Source of the DNA: Salibacterium aidingense DSM 18341
Lineage (GTDB): Bacteria; Bacillota; Bacilli; Bacillales; Marinococcaceae
Reading direction: 5' to 3'
DNA: 41,283 nt
Assembly: GCF_000429685.1 (NCBI RefSeq)
Contig: NZ_AUCI01000029.1
Coordinates: 1 to 41,283, forward strand
Below the pieces are notes generated by a model that saw only the letters and a program-made list of their open reading frames with translations, was not told the origin of the DNA and made no database searches. Shown here piece after piece: positions 1 through 9,234 of the stretch. Made by a program: the position numbers and the translations under genes. Positions within the stretch are counted from its first letter, which is position 1, and each line of letters starts with the position of its first letter.

Positions 1-263
1 AAAATCGCCAGTTCTTCTTCTTTATCCGCCAGTTCCTTTTCTTTGGCTTTCAACTGGCGTTCCAGGTCTTTGACGTGTTGGTGGTCGACAACCGGTTCGT
101 CGTCAAATTCGCGGTATTGCTTCATCCATTCATACAACGCGCTTCGAGGAATCTGTAAGTCCTCGGCAATGTCGGTGATGTTTTTCTGTTGTTTGTGCTG
201 CTGGACATAACGGACCGTGTCCTTTTTAAAAGCTTCGCTGTACTGTTGACGCTGTTCACCCAT
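1..263 (-). mobile_element. IS3-family OrfA (transposase HTH subunit), partial
   Basis: Reading leftward from an ATG at 263, an open frame of about 87 codons runs off the window edge. It begins MGEQRQQYSEAFKKDTVRYV and continues with a helix-turn-helix (ITDIAEDLQIPRSALYEWMKQY), then a Lys/Glu-rich heptad stretch (DLERQLKAKEKELADKEEEL), the usual OrfA leucine-zipper region. This is the DNA-binding first ORF of IS3-type elements; OrfB with the DDE catalytic core would lie outside the window. The start is set by AAGGAGGG six bases upstream of the ATG. The element's left terminal repeat probably lies near 305-330, where the bottom strand reads AAAAAGTGGACACC, a typical IS3-group terminal sequence, but the exact boundary cannot be fixed from one end. 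Confidence 0.85.
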
Positions 264-330
264 GGGGGAACCCTCCTTGTTGGTTTTATCATGCCATGTC
301 CATGAAGAAGGTGTCCACTTTTTATTCTAA

Positions 331-454
331 ATTTATTTGTTCCGTTATTGCCTTAATCGTAAAAAAGGCGCTCTGATGCCCGGATAGCGGAATAGATGTC
401 CGAAAAAGCCGCCGAAAGCCCCTGTTTCTGCCATGTAACGGAACAGATGTCCAC
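331..454. repeat. Inverted-repeat element, copy 1 of 3
   Basis: Three units of one degenerate motif occur here: TTTGTTCCGTTATT (337-350), and in opposite orientation GATAGCGGAATAGATGTCC (383-401) and GTAACGGAACAGATGTCC (435-452). The first two face each other around a loop of about 32 nt, so the transcript could form a hairpin. The same motif and spacing recur at 15594-15758 and 40802-40928. The left arm is truncated or degenerate next to the IS3 end, which suggests the IS landed in or beside it. No coding potential is supported in the gap 264-511. Confidence 0.65.
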
Positions 455-511
455 AAGGGTACTGCCTGTAGTACACGATTGAACATCTGGCGGAGACCCT
501 TCCTTTTTTTG

Positions 512-2605
512 CTACGGTTGAATCCACCTTTTGAGCCGGTCGAAGAATTTTTCCTCCTGTTCGGGGAGCTCGTCTTCTTTTTGGTTTTCCGGGCTGCCGG
601 CCCCGGAGGATTCTTCTTTTTCTATTTCCTCGGTGCAGGAACGCTGCGGCTGGGTTCCTGTTTCAAAAGCAACAGTGCGGGAGGCGCCGCATTCTTCTGA
701 AGCAAGAAGTCCGGTTTCTGGATCTATGTCCACTTTGACGATATTATCCGGCGGAGAAAACGCTAATTTTAATTCATCCTCTAACCCTTCCTCCATAAAC
801 TGGGCCCAAATTCTCTTCGAAATCTGCCCTTCCTGCGAATGATTCATCTCTCTGTTATCATCGTAGCCGACCCATACAGAGGTGACAAGCTGCGGGGAAA
901 AACCGACCATCCAGCTGTCAAAGTCCGTTGATCCGCTTTTGCCGGCAAGCGGCCGGTCGATTAAATGAGCAACAGAGCGGCCGGTGACGGAGGTATAACT
1001 GTCCATGGACACATCAAAAACTCCCTGCATCATATCGGTGACGACATACGTTTTTTGAGGGTCAAACACCTGTTTCGTTTCGGGCTCGGTATCTAACAGT
1101 ACATTCCCTTCGGCATCGACTATCTTCTGGATGAACCGGGGTTCTGCTTTTTTGCCGCCATTGGCAAAGGGAAGATAACCGGCAGCAAGATCCATTACTT
1201 TTACGTTTTGGGTGCCGAGGGCCAGGGAGGGAATAGGGGAAAGCTCTGCCGTTATACCGGCTTGTTTCGTTGTTTCCACGAGCGCCTCCGGTCCCAGGTA
1301 TAAATGGGTTTTTACTGCAAAAATATTGTCTGATACCGCTAATGCTTCATACATTGGAATAAAGTCATCGGCGTATATTTCTCCATAATTACCAGGGGCG
1401 TATACATTGTTATTTTCTCCAACTTTAAATTCCGTGGGTTGACTGCGGAATGAAGTAAGAGGGGTGAACCCATCCTCCAGGGCGGCATAGTATAAAAATG
1501 GTTTTAACGCAGAACCTGGAGAGCGCGAGGCGTTTATTACTCTGTTAAATGTACTTTCTTCGTAGCTCTTTCCACCCACTAAGGCACGAACGTCTCCACT
1601 TTGTGGATCCATGGCAACAAGCGCACTCTGCAGCTCCGAATCCTTAGGAATTTCCAGTCGCACCCATTTTTCCGCCTTTTTCTGCAGCTCCGGGTCCATG
1701 GTTGTATATATCCGCAGCCCTCCCTTTTCCAATAATTGTGGATCGATATCGTATTTCCTTTCCAGCAGTTGTTCTATATAATCCTGAAAGTAAGGACCAG
1801 TTCTGTCATCCGCCAATTGCCCCGGCGGCTGGAGAGAGAGCTCAGCGTTTTCCGCCTGTTCTCTTTCTTGCGTTGTAATCATTCCTGTGTCTTCCATGGA
1901 GGCCAGCACAAGCTTTTGTCTTTCCTTGGCCCGTTCCGGATAAGAGAAGGGAGAATAATAAGCAGGGCCTTTTGGTACCCCGGCCAGGAGAGAGGCTTCT
2001 GCTAAAGACAAAGAGTCAACCGATTTATTAAAATAAAGACGTGAAGCGGCTTCAATGCCATAGGCACCGTGACCGAAATAGATAGTATTTAAATATCCTT
2101 CCAGTATCTCTTCTTTTTCGTAATGCACTTCCAGCCGGAGAGCATAAAATGCTTCCTCCAGCTTCCGGGACCATGTTTTTTCATGAGTTAAAAACAAATT
2201 CCGGGCATATTGCTGCGTAATGGTGCTGGCTCCCTGTGATTTAGATAATGTTTTAATGTTGGTTGCGACCGCGGAAGCGATACGGGAAAGGTCAAAACCA
2301 TTATGTTCATAAAACTCCCTGTCTTCAATGGCAATGGCAGCCTGGACAAGATAGGGAGACATGTTTTCAAGATCCTCCCAATACCGCTGCTGTCCATTAT
2401 GGTGTTCCCCAATGACGGAATGATCTGCACCATAAAACACGGTGGACTGTTCCACCTGGATAGGAGGCGGCTTGAGCAGAAACGCGAAGCAAATGGCCGC
2501 AAGCATTCCGCTTATTCCCAGTATCCCGAGCAACAGCATGCTTCTGAAAAACAGCCGTATGATTCCTGGTTTCCGCCGGTCGCTCCGGCGCACCGCTGTG
2601 TTCAT
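512..2605 (-). CDS. pbpG: Class A penicillin-binding protein (PbpG-like)
   Basis: Bifunctional peptidoglycan synthase that polymerises lipid II and crosslinks stem peptides at the outer face of the membrane. The 697-residue protein has a basic N-terminus, one membrane anchor (about residues 17-44), a GT51 transglycosylase domain with the catalytic EDREFYEH (about 94-101) and QGASTITQQ (124-132), and a transpeptidase domain with SALK (365-368), SDN (425-427) and KSGST (556-560). KSG replaces the usual KTG, a tolerated family variant. The C-terminus is an acidic low-complexity tail. Length and sequence resemble B. subtilis PbpG (about 690 residues), a PBP expressed in the forespore; the family call is firm and the symbol less so. 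The ATG is preceded by GGAGGGG. It is transcribed divergently from the GDPD gene and no clear terminator follows. Confidence 0.9.
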   Translation of the reverse strand: MNTAVRRSDRRKPGIIRLFFRSMLLLGILGISGMLAAICFAFLLKPPPIQVEQSTVFYGADHSVIGEHHNGQQRYWEDLENMSPYLVQAAIAIEDREFYEHNGFDLSRIASAVATNIKTLSKSQGASTITQQYARNLFLTHEKTWSRKLEEAFYALRLEVHYEKEEILEGYLNTIYFGHGAYGIEAASRLYFNKSVDSLSLAEASLLAGVPKGPAYYSPFSYPERAKERQKLVLASMEDTGMITTQEREQAENAELSLQPPGQLADDRTGPYFQDYIEQLLERKYDIDPQLLEKGGLRIYTTMDPELQKKAEKWVRLEIPKDSELQSALVAMDPQSGDVRALVGGKSYEESTFNRVINASRSPGSALKPFLYYAALEDGFTPLTSFRSQPTEFKVGENNNVYAPGNYGEIYADDFIPMYEALAVSDNIFAVKTHLYLGPEALVETTKQAGITAELSPIPSLALGTQNVKVMDLAAGYLPFANGGKKAEPRFIQKIVDAEGNVLLDTEPETKQVFDPQKTYVVTDMMQGVFDVSMDSYTSVTGRSVAHLIDRPLAGKSGSTDFDSWMVGFSPQLVTSVWVGYDDNREMNHSQEGQISKRIWAQFMEEGLEDELKLAFSPPDNIVKVDIDPETGLLASEECGASRTVAFETGTQPQRSCTEEIEKEESSGAGSPENQKEDELPEQEEKFFDRLKRWIQP

Positions 2606-2751
2606 TTTTTCCCCTCCTGCCTTAAAACGTGTTTTTATCCATTTTGGGTTATTTTTTTCTCTTTTAAACTTAAATCATCGTTCTGCCCCTCATAAGTTCT
2701 AATTTTTGGTGTATACTGGAAAGAGAAATGATGATAAAGGAGTAGTATAAT

Positions 2752-3501
2752 ATGGCGCAATGTATCGCTCACCGCGGATGGTCCGGCCAAGCACCGGAAA
2801 ATACATTAGCCGCTTTTGAGCGGGCCTGGTCTTCTCCAATAGTAGATGGCATCGAACTGGATGTTCATCTTTCCAGGGATAAAGTTCCGATTGTCATTCA
2901 TGATCAAACGGTAGATCGAACGACAAATGGACACGGCCTGGTTAAAAGCTATACGGTCAATGAATTGAAAGAACTCGATGCCGGATCCTGGTATAAAAGC
3001 AGCTTCGCCGGGGAAACCATTCCGACATTGGAAGAAGTGCTGCGGGAGATGGATGGGAGCACGTCTTTGACGATAGAACTCAAACAAAGAAGAAACATCT
3101 ACCCGGGGCTGGAGGAAAAAGTAAGCCATCTGCTGCGAAAATATGATATGGCCGAAAAAACATTGGTAGGTTCTTTTGATCATGTCGCTGTCCAGAAAAT
3201 AAAACAGATGGATCCTGCGCTTCATACGGGTTTAATAGTAATGAGCAGCCCCCTCCTTGTTCTGGAGCAGATGTTGACGGCAGATGCCGATCATCTTATG
3301 ATCTATCATGAAATGCTGACACAGGAATTAGTAGAGAGGATACATAACCAGGGCGGCCGGGTGAACGCCTGGACAGTAGACAAAACAGCAGCCGTCCAGC
3401 GGCTGTATGAGCTGTCACCGGAGCTGCTTATTACGTCCAATCATCCGGATATCGTCTGGGAAGCTGTAGAACAAGGAAATAACGACAAAACAGACGTTTA
3501 G
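2752..3501 (+). CDS. Glycerophosphodiester phosphodiesterase
   Basis: Hydrolyses glycerophosphodiesters from phospholipid or teichoic-acid turnover to glycerol-3-phosphate and an alcohol. The 249-residue protein is a single GDPD TIM barrel. The signature residues are visible: HRG (7-9), ENT (16-18), the metal ligands in IELDVH (E35, D37) and the IHD pair (H50-D51), followed by the late lysine motif ELKQRR. There is no signal peptide, so a cytoplasmic enzyme of the YqiK/UgpQ type is likely. AAAGGAG lies ten bases before the ATG. TATACT near 2712 could be the -10 of its own promoter. It ends before a bidirectional hairpin shared with the convergent HAAS gene. Confidence 0.92.
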   Translation: MAQCIAHRGWSGQAPENTLAAFERAWSSPIVDGIELDVHLSRDKVPIVIHDQTVDRTTNGHGLVKSYTVNELKELDAGSWYKSSFAGETIPTLEEVLREMDGSTSLTIELKQRRNIYPGLEEKVSHLLRKYDMAEKTLVGSFDHVAVQKIKQMDPALHTGLIVMSSPLLVLEQMLTADADHLMIYHEMLTQELVERIHNQGGRVNAWTVDKTAAVQRLYELSPELLITSNHPDIVWEAVEQGNNDKTDV

Positions 3502-3628
3502 CACAGGCCAGGTCTAAATTAAGGTTCTTTTTCTGCCCGTTTTTTAAAGGTCTTAGCGGTGAAAAAAAGTAAGGAAATGCTGGGAGAAACATTTTCTATA
3601 GATTGTAATCTTTCTATTTTCAGGATCA

Positions 3629-3676
3629 AAAAACCGCGCTATCGGCTGTGTGCCATTTACCAATAGCGCGGTTTTA
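3629..3676. terminator. Bidirectional rho-independent terminator
   Basis: AAACCGCGCTAT and ATAGCGCGGTTTT form an 11-bp GC-rich stem with about 20 nt of loop, flanked by A-run and T-run. It lies between two convergent genes and can stop transcripts from both sides. Confidence 0.85.
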
Positions 3677-3682
3677 TTTGCT

Positions 3683-4690
3683 TTATTTAGCTTTACGAAC
3701 CTTAATCCCTCCAGCTATAACGTCCCATAATAAACCAAATATCAAAAGAATCAGCATCCAAAATGTAAGTTGTTCCCAGATCAGACGAATGGTCTCATAA
3801 CTTTCGCTGCCCTTTATTACAAAACCATGCTGTACAAGCTCGTTCATGAAATTCGGATTCCAGAATAGAGCGTCTGTCATGATGAAAAGGACTAGTACAA
3901 TGGAAAATAGATTAACAGCAGCAGTGAACCCGACCAATGAATACGTCCACTTTTCATAGAAAAACTTTAAACATTCCTTCACAATACCAAACCCAAAAAC
4001 AATGAGAATAACCACCAGGAACGAACCGTATGTGTCTTCGTTTAAAAATGAAACAATACCGGCAAACCTATCTTCACGAAAGATCCAGATGCCAAAATAA
4101 TCATTTGAAAACGCTAGTATCACAATAACCAGCACGTAAAATACAATCCCTGCAATTGGTTCCCTTCTTTTAATCTGTCTTTTCGGGTCGGGAACCGGCG
4201 GCAGATTTGATGGCTTCCATTCCTTATCTTGCTGCAGTTTTTCCAACGCCCCGTTACCGAAATATTCTGCCAGGGCAAATCCTAAGGTGATCCAGCCAAA
4301 GACCATGGGAAGGATAGTAAAAAAGGAAACGAGGTAGTTGACAAAATAATCAACAATGTTAATTGGATTTAAAATCACCTGGATAATGAAAACAGCAGAA
4401 AATGCTGCAACCGTCGAGATCAAACTAATCTTTAGAACCATCGTATACAAATCGTACAGTTCCGGGCCGATGACATACTTTTTTGTGCCTCTGTATTTCC
4501 GTGCTAAATTCTTTGGAGGACCAAGTTCCAACAATACGTCTTCCACATCTTCTTCTGTAACATCCCTGTCTTGGACACGCTCATAGACCATATCTTCTAT
4601 CAAGCTGCGAAGTTCGTCTGCAACATCTTTTCTTTGCGCGTCCGGCAGTCTTCTGGTGACCGCATAAACGTACCGGTCAATCGTTTTCAT
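3683..4690 (-). CDS. HAAS-domain polytopic membrane protein
   Basis: The 335-residue protein starts with an about 70-residue soluble helical domain (MKTIDRYVYAVTRRLPDAQR, then DVEDVLLELGPPKNLARKY), the HAAS/DUF1700-type domain typical of membrane proteins encoded with PadR regulators. Six or so hydrophobic segments follow (near residues 85-110, 120-150, 180-205, 225-245, 260-275, 310-330). The molecular function is unknown; family members are thought to be sensors or envelope-stress effectors. Its ATG at 4690 overlaps the end of the PadR gene by 14 nt, so the two are probably translationally coupled. Confidence 0.8.
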   Translation of the reverse strand: MKTIDRYVYAVTRRLPDAQRKDVADELRSLIEDMVYERVQDRDVTEEDVEDVLLELGPPKNLARKYRGTKKYVIGPELYDLYTMVLKISLISTVAAFSAVFIIQVILNPINIVDYFVNYLVSFFTILPMVFGWITLGFALAEYFGNGALEKLQQDKEWKPSNLPPVPDPKRQIKRREPIAGIVFYVLVIVILAFSNDYFGIWIFREDRFAGIVSFLNEDTYGSFLVVILIVFGFGIVKECLKFFYEKWTYSLVGFTAAVNLFSIVLVLFIMTDALFWNPNFMNELVQHGFVIKGSESYETIRLIWEQLTFWMLILLIFGLLWDVIAGGIKVRKAK

Positions 4691-5036
4691 CTTCTCCGCC
4701 TCTTTTCATCATTAGATTATCCATACTTGCGACAATGTTTAGCCACTCGACTCGCACCAAATCTAACACTTCTTTTCCAGTATTACTTAATACGTAATAT
4801 TTCCTCGGTCGTGCCTCATTCGTATCCCAATTGCTTTCCAAAAGACCTTGTTTTTCCAGTCTTCTCAGCAGCGGATATAAGGTCCCCGCTTCCACCTGAA
4901 TTCCTTTCTTTTTTAATGTTGTGATAAGGGAGTACCCATATCGAGGCTCATAAAGCTGACTCAGAGCTCCAATTGTAATGGTCCCCCGCCTCAGTTCCTG
5001 CATCAATTTGTCTATATGATCATGTGCATCGCTCAT
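4677..5036 (-). CDS. PadR-family transcriptional regulator
   Basis: 119-residue winged-helix repressor. The N-terminal PadR domain is clear (LRRGTITIGALSQL, then RYGYSLITTLKKKG, VEAGTLYPLLRRLEKQGLL, and RPRKYYVLSNTGKEVL, the wing), with a short C-terminal dimerisation helix. I place the start at the ATG at 5036, which has AGGAG at proper distance; the upstream in-frame ATG at 5072 lies in a TATAGTATAATA box that looks like the -10 promoter element. PadR/HAAS pairs are usually autoregulated; the AT-rich 5040-5110 stretch is the natural operator region, but I cannot define the site. Confidence 0.88.
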   Translation of the reverse strand: MSDAHDHIDKLMQELRRGTITIGALSQLYEPRYGYSLITTLKKKGIQVEAGTLYPLLRRLEKQGLLESNWDTNEARPRKYYVLSNTGKEVLDLVRVEWLNIVASMDNLMMKRGGEDEND

Positions 5037-5239
5037 AGCATCAACTCCTGAATTTATTATACTATATGACACACACTATTGTAAGTGATAAATTATTATT
5101 TATGTAACTTTATATTATGACTCAAATAGTAAGATGCTTGATGAGTCTTTTATTTTGGCGGGAAAACAACGTCACTCATTGCAATGCGGAATAAGGCGGA
5201 TAATACAAGAGGATAGTGTGAACCAGCTGATGGTTTCCA

Positions 5240-5269
5240 TTGACTTGAAAGAGGAAGACGGGATAAAAT
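5240..5269 (+). promoter_or_regulatory. Candidate sigma-A promoter of psuKG
   Basis: TTGACT (5240-5245), an 18-nt spacer, then TAAAAT (5264-5269), about 50 nt before the psuK start. This fits a housekeeping promoter. Confidence 0.5.
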
Positions 5270-5321
5270 TGGTTTGAACATAAGTTTATAATTAAAACAA
5301 ATGTTTAGGGAGGTGAGGGGC

Positions 5322-6443
5322 GTGACAAATGAGGACCGAGAACCCTTGACAGGGAACGAACAAAGAATTTTACAGCTTATAAAAAAAGACCCATATGTCT
5401 CCCAGCAGGAGTTGGCAGAGGTGATGGGGCTGTCCCGGCCTTCGGTGGCTAACATCATTTCCGGTCTGGTACGAAAAAATTTTATTTTGGGTAAGGCGTA
5501 TATTTTAAACGAATCTGAACCGATTGTATGTATTGGCGGGGCTAATATTGACCGTAAGTATTACGTGAAAGATTCACTTCAATGGAGTACATCCAATCCG
5601 GTAACGTCCACAGACAGTGTAGGAGGTGTCGCTCGGAACATTGCAGAAAACCTGGGCCGTCTCGATATGGAGACGATCCTGCTCACTGCTGGAGGAACAG
5701 ATGCCGCCTGGACTCATATCAAGGAATCTTCGTCTTTATACATGAATGTGAGTTATGCTGCATTAATTCCCGAGATGACGACTGGCTCTTATTCAGCAAT
5801 ACTGGATGCGGACGGTGAAATGATTTTTGCTCTGGCGGATATGGATGTGTATGAAGCAATCACCCCGCAGTACATTTTGAAACATGACCGGCTGCTCAGC
5901 CGGGCAAAATGTGTAGCTGCGGATTTAAATTGTCCGAAAGAAACACTTCAATTACTGTGCCATAAAGCCAATCAATATAATCTGCCATTAATGCTGGTTA
6001 CCGTTTCAGCCCCTAAGATGACCCATCTTCCTGAAGATTTAAACGATGTAACCTGGTTGATTACAAATCGGGAAGAATCCGAAGCTTCTCTCGACAGAAA
6101 GATTACGGATAATGAAGAATGGAGAAAGGCAGTAACGCGATGGTTGGAAAAGGGTGTATCCAATGCTGTCATTACCGATGGAGGAAAGGGTGCCATGATT
6201 GGAAATGAAGAAGCAGGAATCTACCACGTCCCAGCCGTTCCTATGGAGAACGCTGTCGATGTTACAGGAGCCGGGGATGCTTTTTGTTCTGCTGTCCTTT
6301 ATGCATGGCTTGAAGGAAAAGATTTACCCGCAATTGCCAAGGCTGGTATGATAAATGCCGCTGAGACCCTTACTTCTGCTTATACCGTTAGAGAGAATTT
6401 ATCAGCAGCCCAGTTAAAAAAGGAAATGGAGGAAAGATCTTGA
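5322..6443 (+). CDS. psuK: Pseudouridine kinase with N-terminal winged helix
   Basis: PfkB-family kinase that phosphorylates pseudouridine to pseudouridine 5'-phosphate, the substrate of the next gene. Residues about 5-55 form a winged helix (LTGNEQRILQLIKK, QQELAEVMGLSRPSVANIIS), as in YeiI-type kinases, so the protein may also bind DNA or act as its own regulator. The kinase domain starts at IVCIGGANIDRKYY and includes the glycine-rich DSVGGVARNIAENLGRL and the C-terminal PfkB signature VDVTGAGDAFCSAVLYAW with the catalytic Asp of GAGD. I use the GTG at 5322 (373 aa), because GGGAGGTGA sits just before it; an ATG at 5301 lies upstream of that site. The stop overlaps the psuG start. Confidence 0.87.
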   Translation: MTNEDREPLTGNEQRILQLIKKDPYVSQQELAEVMGLSRPSVANIISGLVRKNFILGKAYILNESEPIVCIGGANIDRKYYVKDSLQWSTSNPVTSTDSVGGVARNIAENLGRLDMETILLTAGGTDAAWTHIKESSSLYMNVSYAALIPEMTTGSYSAILDADGEMIFALADMDVYEAITPQYILKHDRLLSRAKCVAADLNCPKETLQLLCHKANQYNLPLMLVTVSAPKMTHLPEDLNDVTWLITNREESEASLDRKITDNEEWRKAVTRWLEKGVSNAVITDGGKGAMIGNEEAGIYHVPAVPMENAVDVTGAGDAFCSAVLYAWLEGKDLPAIAKAGMINAAETLTSAYTVRENLSAAQLKKEMEERS

Positions 6444-7354
6444 ATAAATATATTAGATTATCAGAAGAAGTTCAACGAGCGAAAGAGGAGGGAAAACCGG
6501 TCGTAGCCCTGGAATCCACGATCATTTCCCACGGGATGCCGTATCCGCAAAATGTCACCACCGCCCGGGAAGTTGAACAGATCATCCGCGACGGCGGAGC
6601 GGTTCCGGCAACCATCGCCATATTAGAGGGAGAAATTAAAATAGGACTTTCCCGGGAAGAACTAGAAATACTGGGCCGTGCTGAAAATACGGCAAAGGCC
6701 TCTAGAAAAGACTTGCCGTATTTGATGGCAACGAAACAAAATGGAGCTACAACGGTGGCAGCGACGATGATTTGTGCAGCCATGGCCGATATTCCTGTTT
6801 TTGTAACCGGAGGAATCGGCGGAGTACACCGGGGCGCCGAATATTCGATGGACATCTCAGCAGATCTAGAAGAGCTTGCCCATACGAACGTGGCGGTAAT
6901 ATGTTCCGGAGCAAAATCCATTCTAGATCTTGGATTAACGATGGAATACCTGGAAACGAAAGGTGTCCCGGTGATGGGCTATCAAACGGATAGGCTGCCG
7001 GCCTTTTTCACACAATCCAGTGAATTTCCTGTTCACTTTAGAGTGGATGATGCAGCCACCGCAGCAGCCACGCTGAAGGGCAAATGGGAAATGGGAATGA
7101 ACGGCGGAGCGGTGATAGCGAATCCAATTCCGAAAGCGTATGCGATGAAAGAAGAAACGATCGCTGCCGTCATTGATGAAGCTGTCAGAGAAACAGAAGA
7201 ACAGGGGGTCACCGGAAAAGAGGTTACGCCGTTTCTGTTACAGAGGATAAATGAAGCCACGGGCGGGCAGAGCCTGGAAGCAAATATTGCCTTAGTAAAA
7301 CACAACGCAGCGGTTGGAGCCGAAATTGCTGCAACCTTGAATCAAAAACGATAA
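6440..7354 (+). CDS. psuG: Pseudouridine-5'-phosphate glycosidase
   Basis: Cleaves the C-C glycosidic bond of pseudouridine 5'-phosphate to uracil and ribose-5-phosphate, completing the salvage started by PsuK. The 304 residues cover the whole family: VVALESTIISHGMPYPQN near the N-terminus, the ATTVAATMICAA helix, the FVTGGIGGVHRG phosphate/active-site loop, and AVICSGAKSILDLG. The start is TTG within the stop overlap TTGA, supported by GGAGGAAAG seven bases upstream. No pseudouridine transporter is encoded in the window. A bidirectional terminator follows. Confidence 0.95.
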   Translation: MNKYIRLSEEVQRAKEEGKPVVALESTIISHGMPYPQNVTTAREVEQIIRDGGAVPATIAILEGEIKIGLSREELEILGRAENTAKASRKDLPYLMATKQNGATTVAATMICAAMADIPVFVTGGIGGVHRGAEYSMDISADLEELAHTNVAVICSGAKSILDLGLTMEYLETKGVPVMGYQTDRLPAFFTQSSEFPVHFRVDDAATAAATLKGKWEMGMNGGAVIANPIPKAYAMKEETIAAVIDEAVRETEEQGVTGKEVTPFLLQRINEATGGQSLEANIALVKHNAAVGAEIAATLNQKR

Positions 7355-7361
7355 AAATAAG

Positions 7362-7398
7362 AGAGGACCATTTCATCATCAGCTGTGAAATGGTCCTT
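7362..7398. terminator. Bidirectional terminator between psuG and opuD-like gene
   Basis: AGAGGACCATTTCA and TGAAATGGTCCTTCT form an 11-12 bp stem flanked by A-rich and T-rich tracts. It separates two convergent genes. Confidence 0.8.
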
Positions 7399-7409
7399 CT
7401 TTCGCTTGA

Positions 7410-8918
7410 TTATGCTGCTTTCGATTTTTTTGCCTTACTTTGTTTTCGTTCGTCGCGGACGGTTTTGAAGAAGGAGCCTCCCATTAGCAGCACTACGACG
7501 GAAAAGGGCAGGGCGGCAATAATCAGTGTATTCTGAAGGCCCTGGGTTCCGCCGAAATACATGACGACAGCTGCCACAAGTGAAAGCGCCACGCCCCATG
7601 AAATTTTTACGATACCGGCAGGGTCGATAGAGCCGTTGCTGGAAAGCATGCCAAGAACGAACGTGGCTGAGTCAGCAGAAGTGATAAAGAACACAGCGAT
7701 GACGACAATGGTCACAAGGGACATGAGAAATCCTAATGGGTATTCCTGAAGTACAGCAAAGGTCGCCGTTTCCATTGGATACTGGGAGATTTCTGCAATA
7801 CCGTTTTGTTCCAGATTCAACGCGGACACGCCGAATACTGTGAAGAAAATAAAGCATACAAGGGACGGTACAAACAGCACGCCGAGCATGAATTCCTTGA
7901 TAGAACGCCCCTTAGAGATACGGGCGATAAAGATCCCGACAAACGGGGACCAGGAAATCCACCAGGCCCAGTAAAAGATCGTCCATGCATCGATCCAATC
8001 CCGCGTTCCTTCATCGAGCGGGGCACTGCGGAAGCTCATATTGAAGAAATTGGAAATATAATTTCCGGTCGTACTTGTAAACATGTCTAAAATATACAAT
8101 GTGGGCCCGACGATGAACAGGGCGATCAGTAAGATAAAAGCCAGCCACATGTTTAAATTACTTAAGTATTTAATTCCTTTGCTGATTCCTGACCAGGCGG
8201 AAATAATAAACAATACGGTGGCAATAACGAGCACAATCACCTGTACAAAAAACGTATTCGGTGTGTTAAATAAAAAGGCAAGTCCTTCGTTGATTTGAGC
8301 CGTACCAAACCCAAGGGTGGATGCAACCCCGACAACAGTAGCGAACACAGCGAGGGAATCGATCAATGTCCCGGGCAAGCCGCGCATGCTTTTTTCCCCA
8401 AAAAGCGGTACAAGGGTAGCGCTGATAAGACCAGGATAGCCTCGATGGAACTTGAAATAGGCCAGGGTTAACGCCACTACAGCATAAACAGCCCAGGCAT
8501 GAATACCCCAATGAAAGAAGGCATACTGCAGGGAGTCCTGTATGGCCTGGTCCGTGCCAGCTTCTGCCTCCGGAGCATTGATGAAGGCATGGGAAATAGG
8601 TTCAGCGGTCGTCCAGAATACCATTGCCATTCCCATACCGGCAGTAAACAACATAGCAAACCAGGTAGGCAGATTGAATTCGGGTTTTGTATCTTCCTCC
8701 CCTAATTTAATTCTTCCGTATGGAGAGAAAATTAAATATACACAGAATCCAAGCATAAATACGACAATAATTAAGTAATACCAGCCAAAACCAGTGGAAA
8801 ACGTTGATGTCAGAGTGTTCGTCACTGACTCCAGCTGATCAGGCGAAGATGCCCCCCAAATAACAAGGATGGCACAAATTGCAATCGAAATCCAAAATAC
8901 TAACGTTACATTCTTCAC
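7410..8918 (-). CDS. opuD: BCCT-family glycine betaine transporter (OpuD-like)
   Basis: Sodium-coupled uptake carrier for glycine betaine and similar osmolytes. The 502-residue protein has twelve hydrophobic segments in BCCT order. The glycine-rich TM3 motif reads AGMGMAMVFWTTAEPISHAF, followed by FFHWGIHAWAVYA, and the conserved Trp-rich TM8 region reads IFYWAWWISWSPFVGIFIAR with the trailing SKGRSIKEF loop. Length matches OpuD (about 512). The start is GTG at 8918 with AGAGGTG six bases upstream; an ATG two bases earlier runs straight into TGA. The C-terminal tail is Lys-rich (RDERKQSKAKKSK), as in osmosensing BCCT carriers. The substrate is inferred from family, not proven. Confidence 0.92.
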   Translation of the reverse strand: MKNVTLVFWISIAICAILVIWGASSPDQLESVTNTLTSTFSTGFGWYYLIIVVFMLGFCVYLIFSPYGRIKLGEEDTKPEFNLPTWFAMLFTAGMGMAMVFWTTAEPISHAFINAPEAEAGTDQAIQDSLQYAFFHWGIHAWAVYAVVALTLAYFKFHRGYPGLISATLVPLFGEKSMRGLPGTLIDSLAVFATVVGVASTLGFGTAQINEGLAFLFNTPNTFFVQVIVLVIATVLFIISAWSGISKGIKYLSNLNMWLAFILLIALFIVGPTLYILDMFTSTTGNYISNFFNMSFRSAPLDEGTRDWIDAWTIFYWAWWISWSPFVGIFIARISKGRSIKEFMLGVLFVPSLVCFIFFTVFGVSALNLEQNGIAEISQYPMETATFAVLQEYPLGFLMSLVTIVVIAVFFITSADSATFVLGMLSSNGSIDPAGIVKISWGVALSLVAAVVMYFGGTQGLQNTLIIAALPFSVVVLLMGGSFFKTVRDERKQSKAKKSKAA

Positions 8919-9234
8919 ATTTTCACCTCTTACTTCTGCTTAAAAATAAACTCTTTTAGTATTTTCTAATTTAACTTAAAACTCCATTCTTAAATGAAAA
9001 ATAGAAAACCCCTGCTATGCTTTCAATAGTTTATATCGTAATAATATCTCATGAAATTTTCAACACCGGTAGGCCGGGAAAAACTGAAGGAAGAACGCTC
9101 TAATGCGCGTCTGAAGGGATATTTAATAGTTTAAAAAAATTAAATTTTTTCTTTATAAATTGAACACCGATGTTGAAATTTGGAATAATGTGTTAAAATC
9201 AGAGATGAGTTTTTGTAGTGGAAAGGGGAAAGAT
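8919..9234. other. AT-rich intergenic region between opuD-like gene and small ORF
   Basis: 316 bp with very AT-rich ends, presumably holding divergent promoters. TTGAAA (about 9173) and TAAAAT (about 9195) could serve the small ORF, but their spacing is short. I see no RNA gene or repeat. Confidence 0.4.

Noticed and set aside
345-700. Short frames near the left repeat element
   Set aside because: They translate the repeat units or the reverse strand of pbpG and have no ribosome sites.
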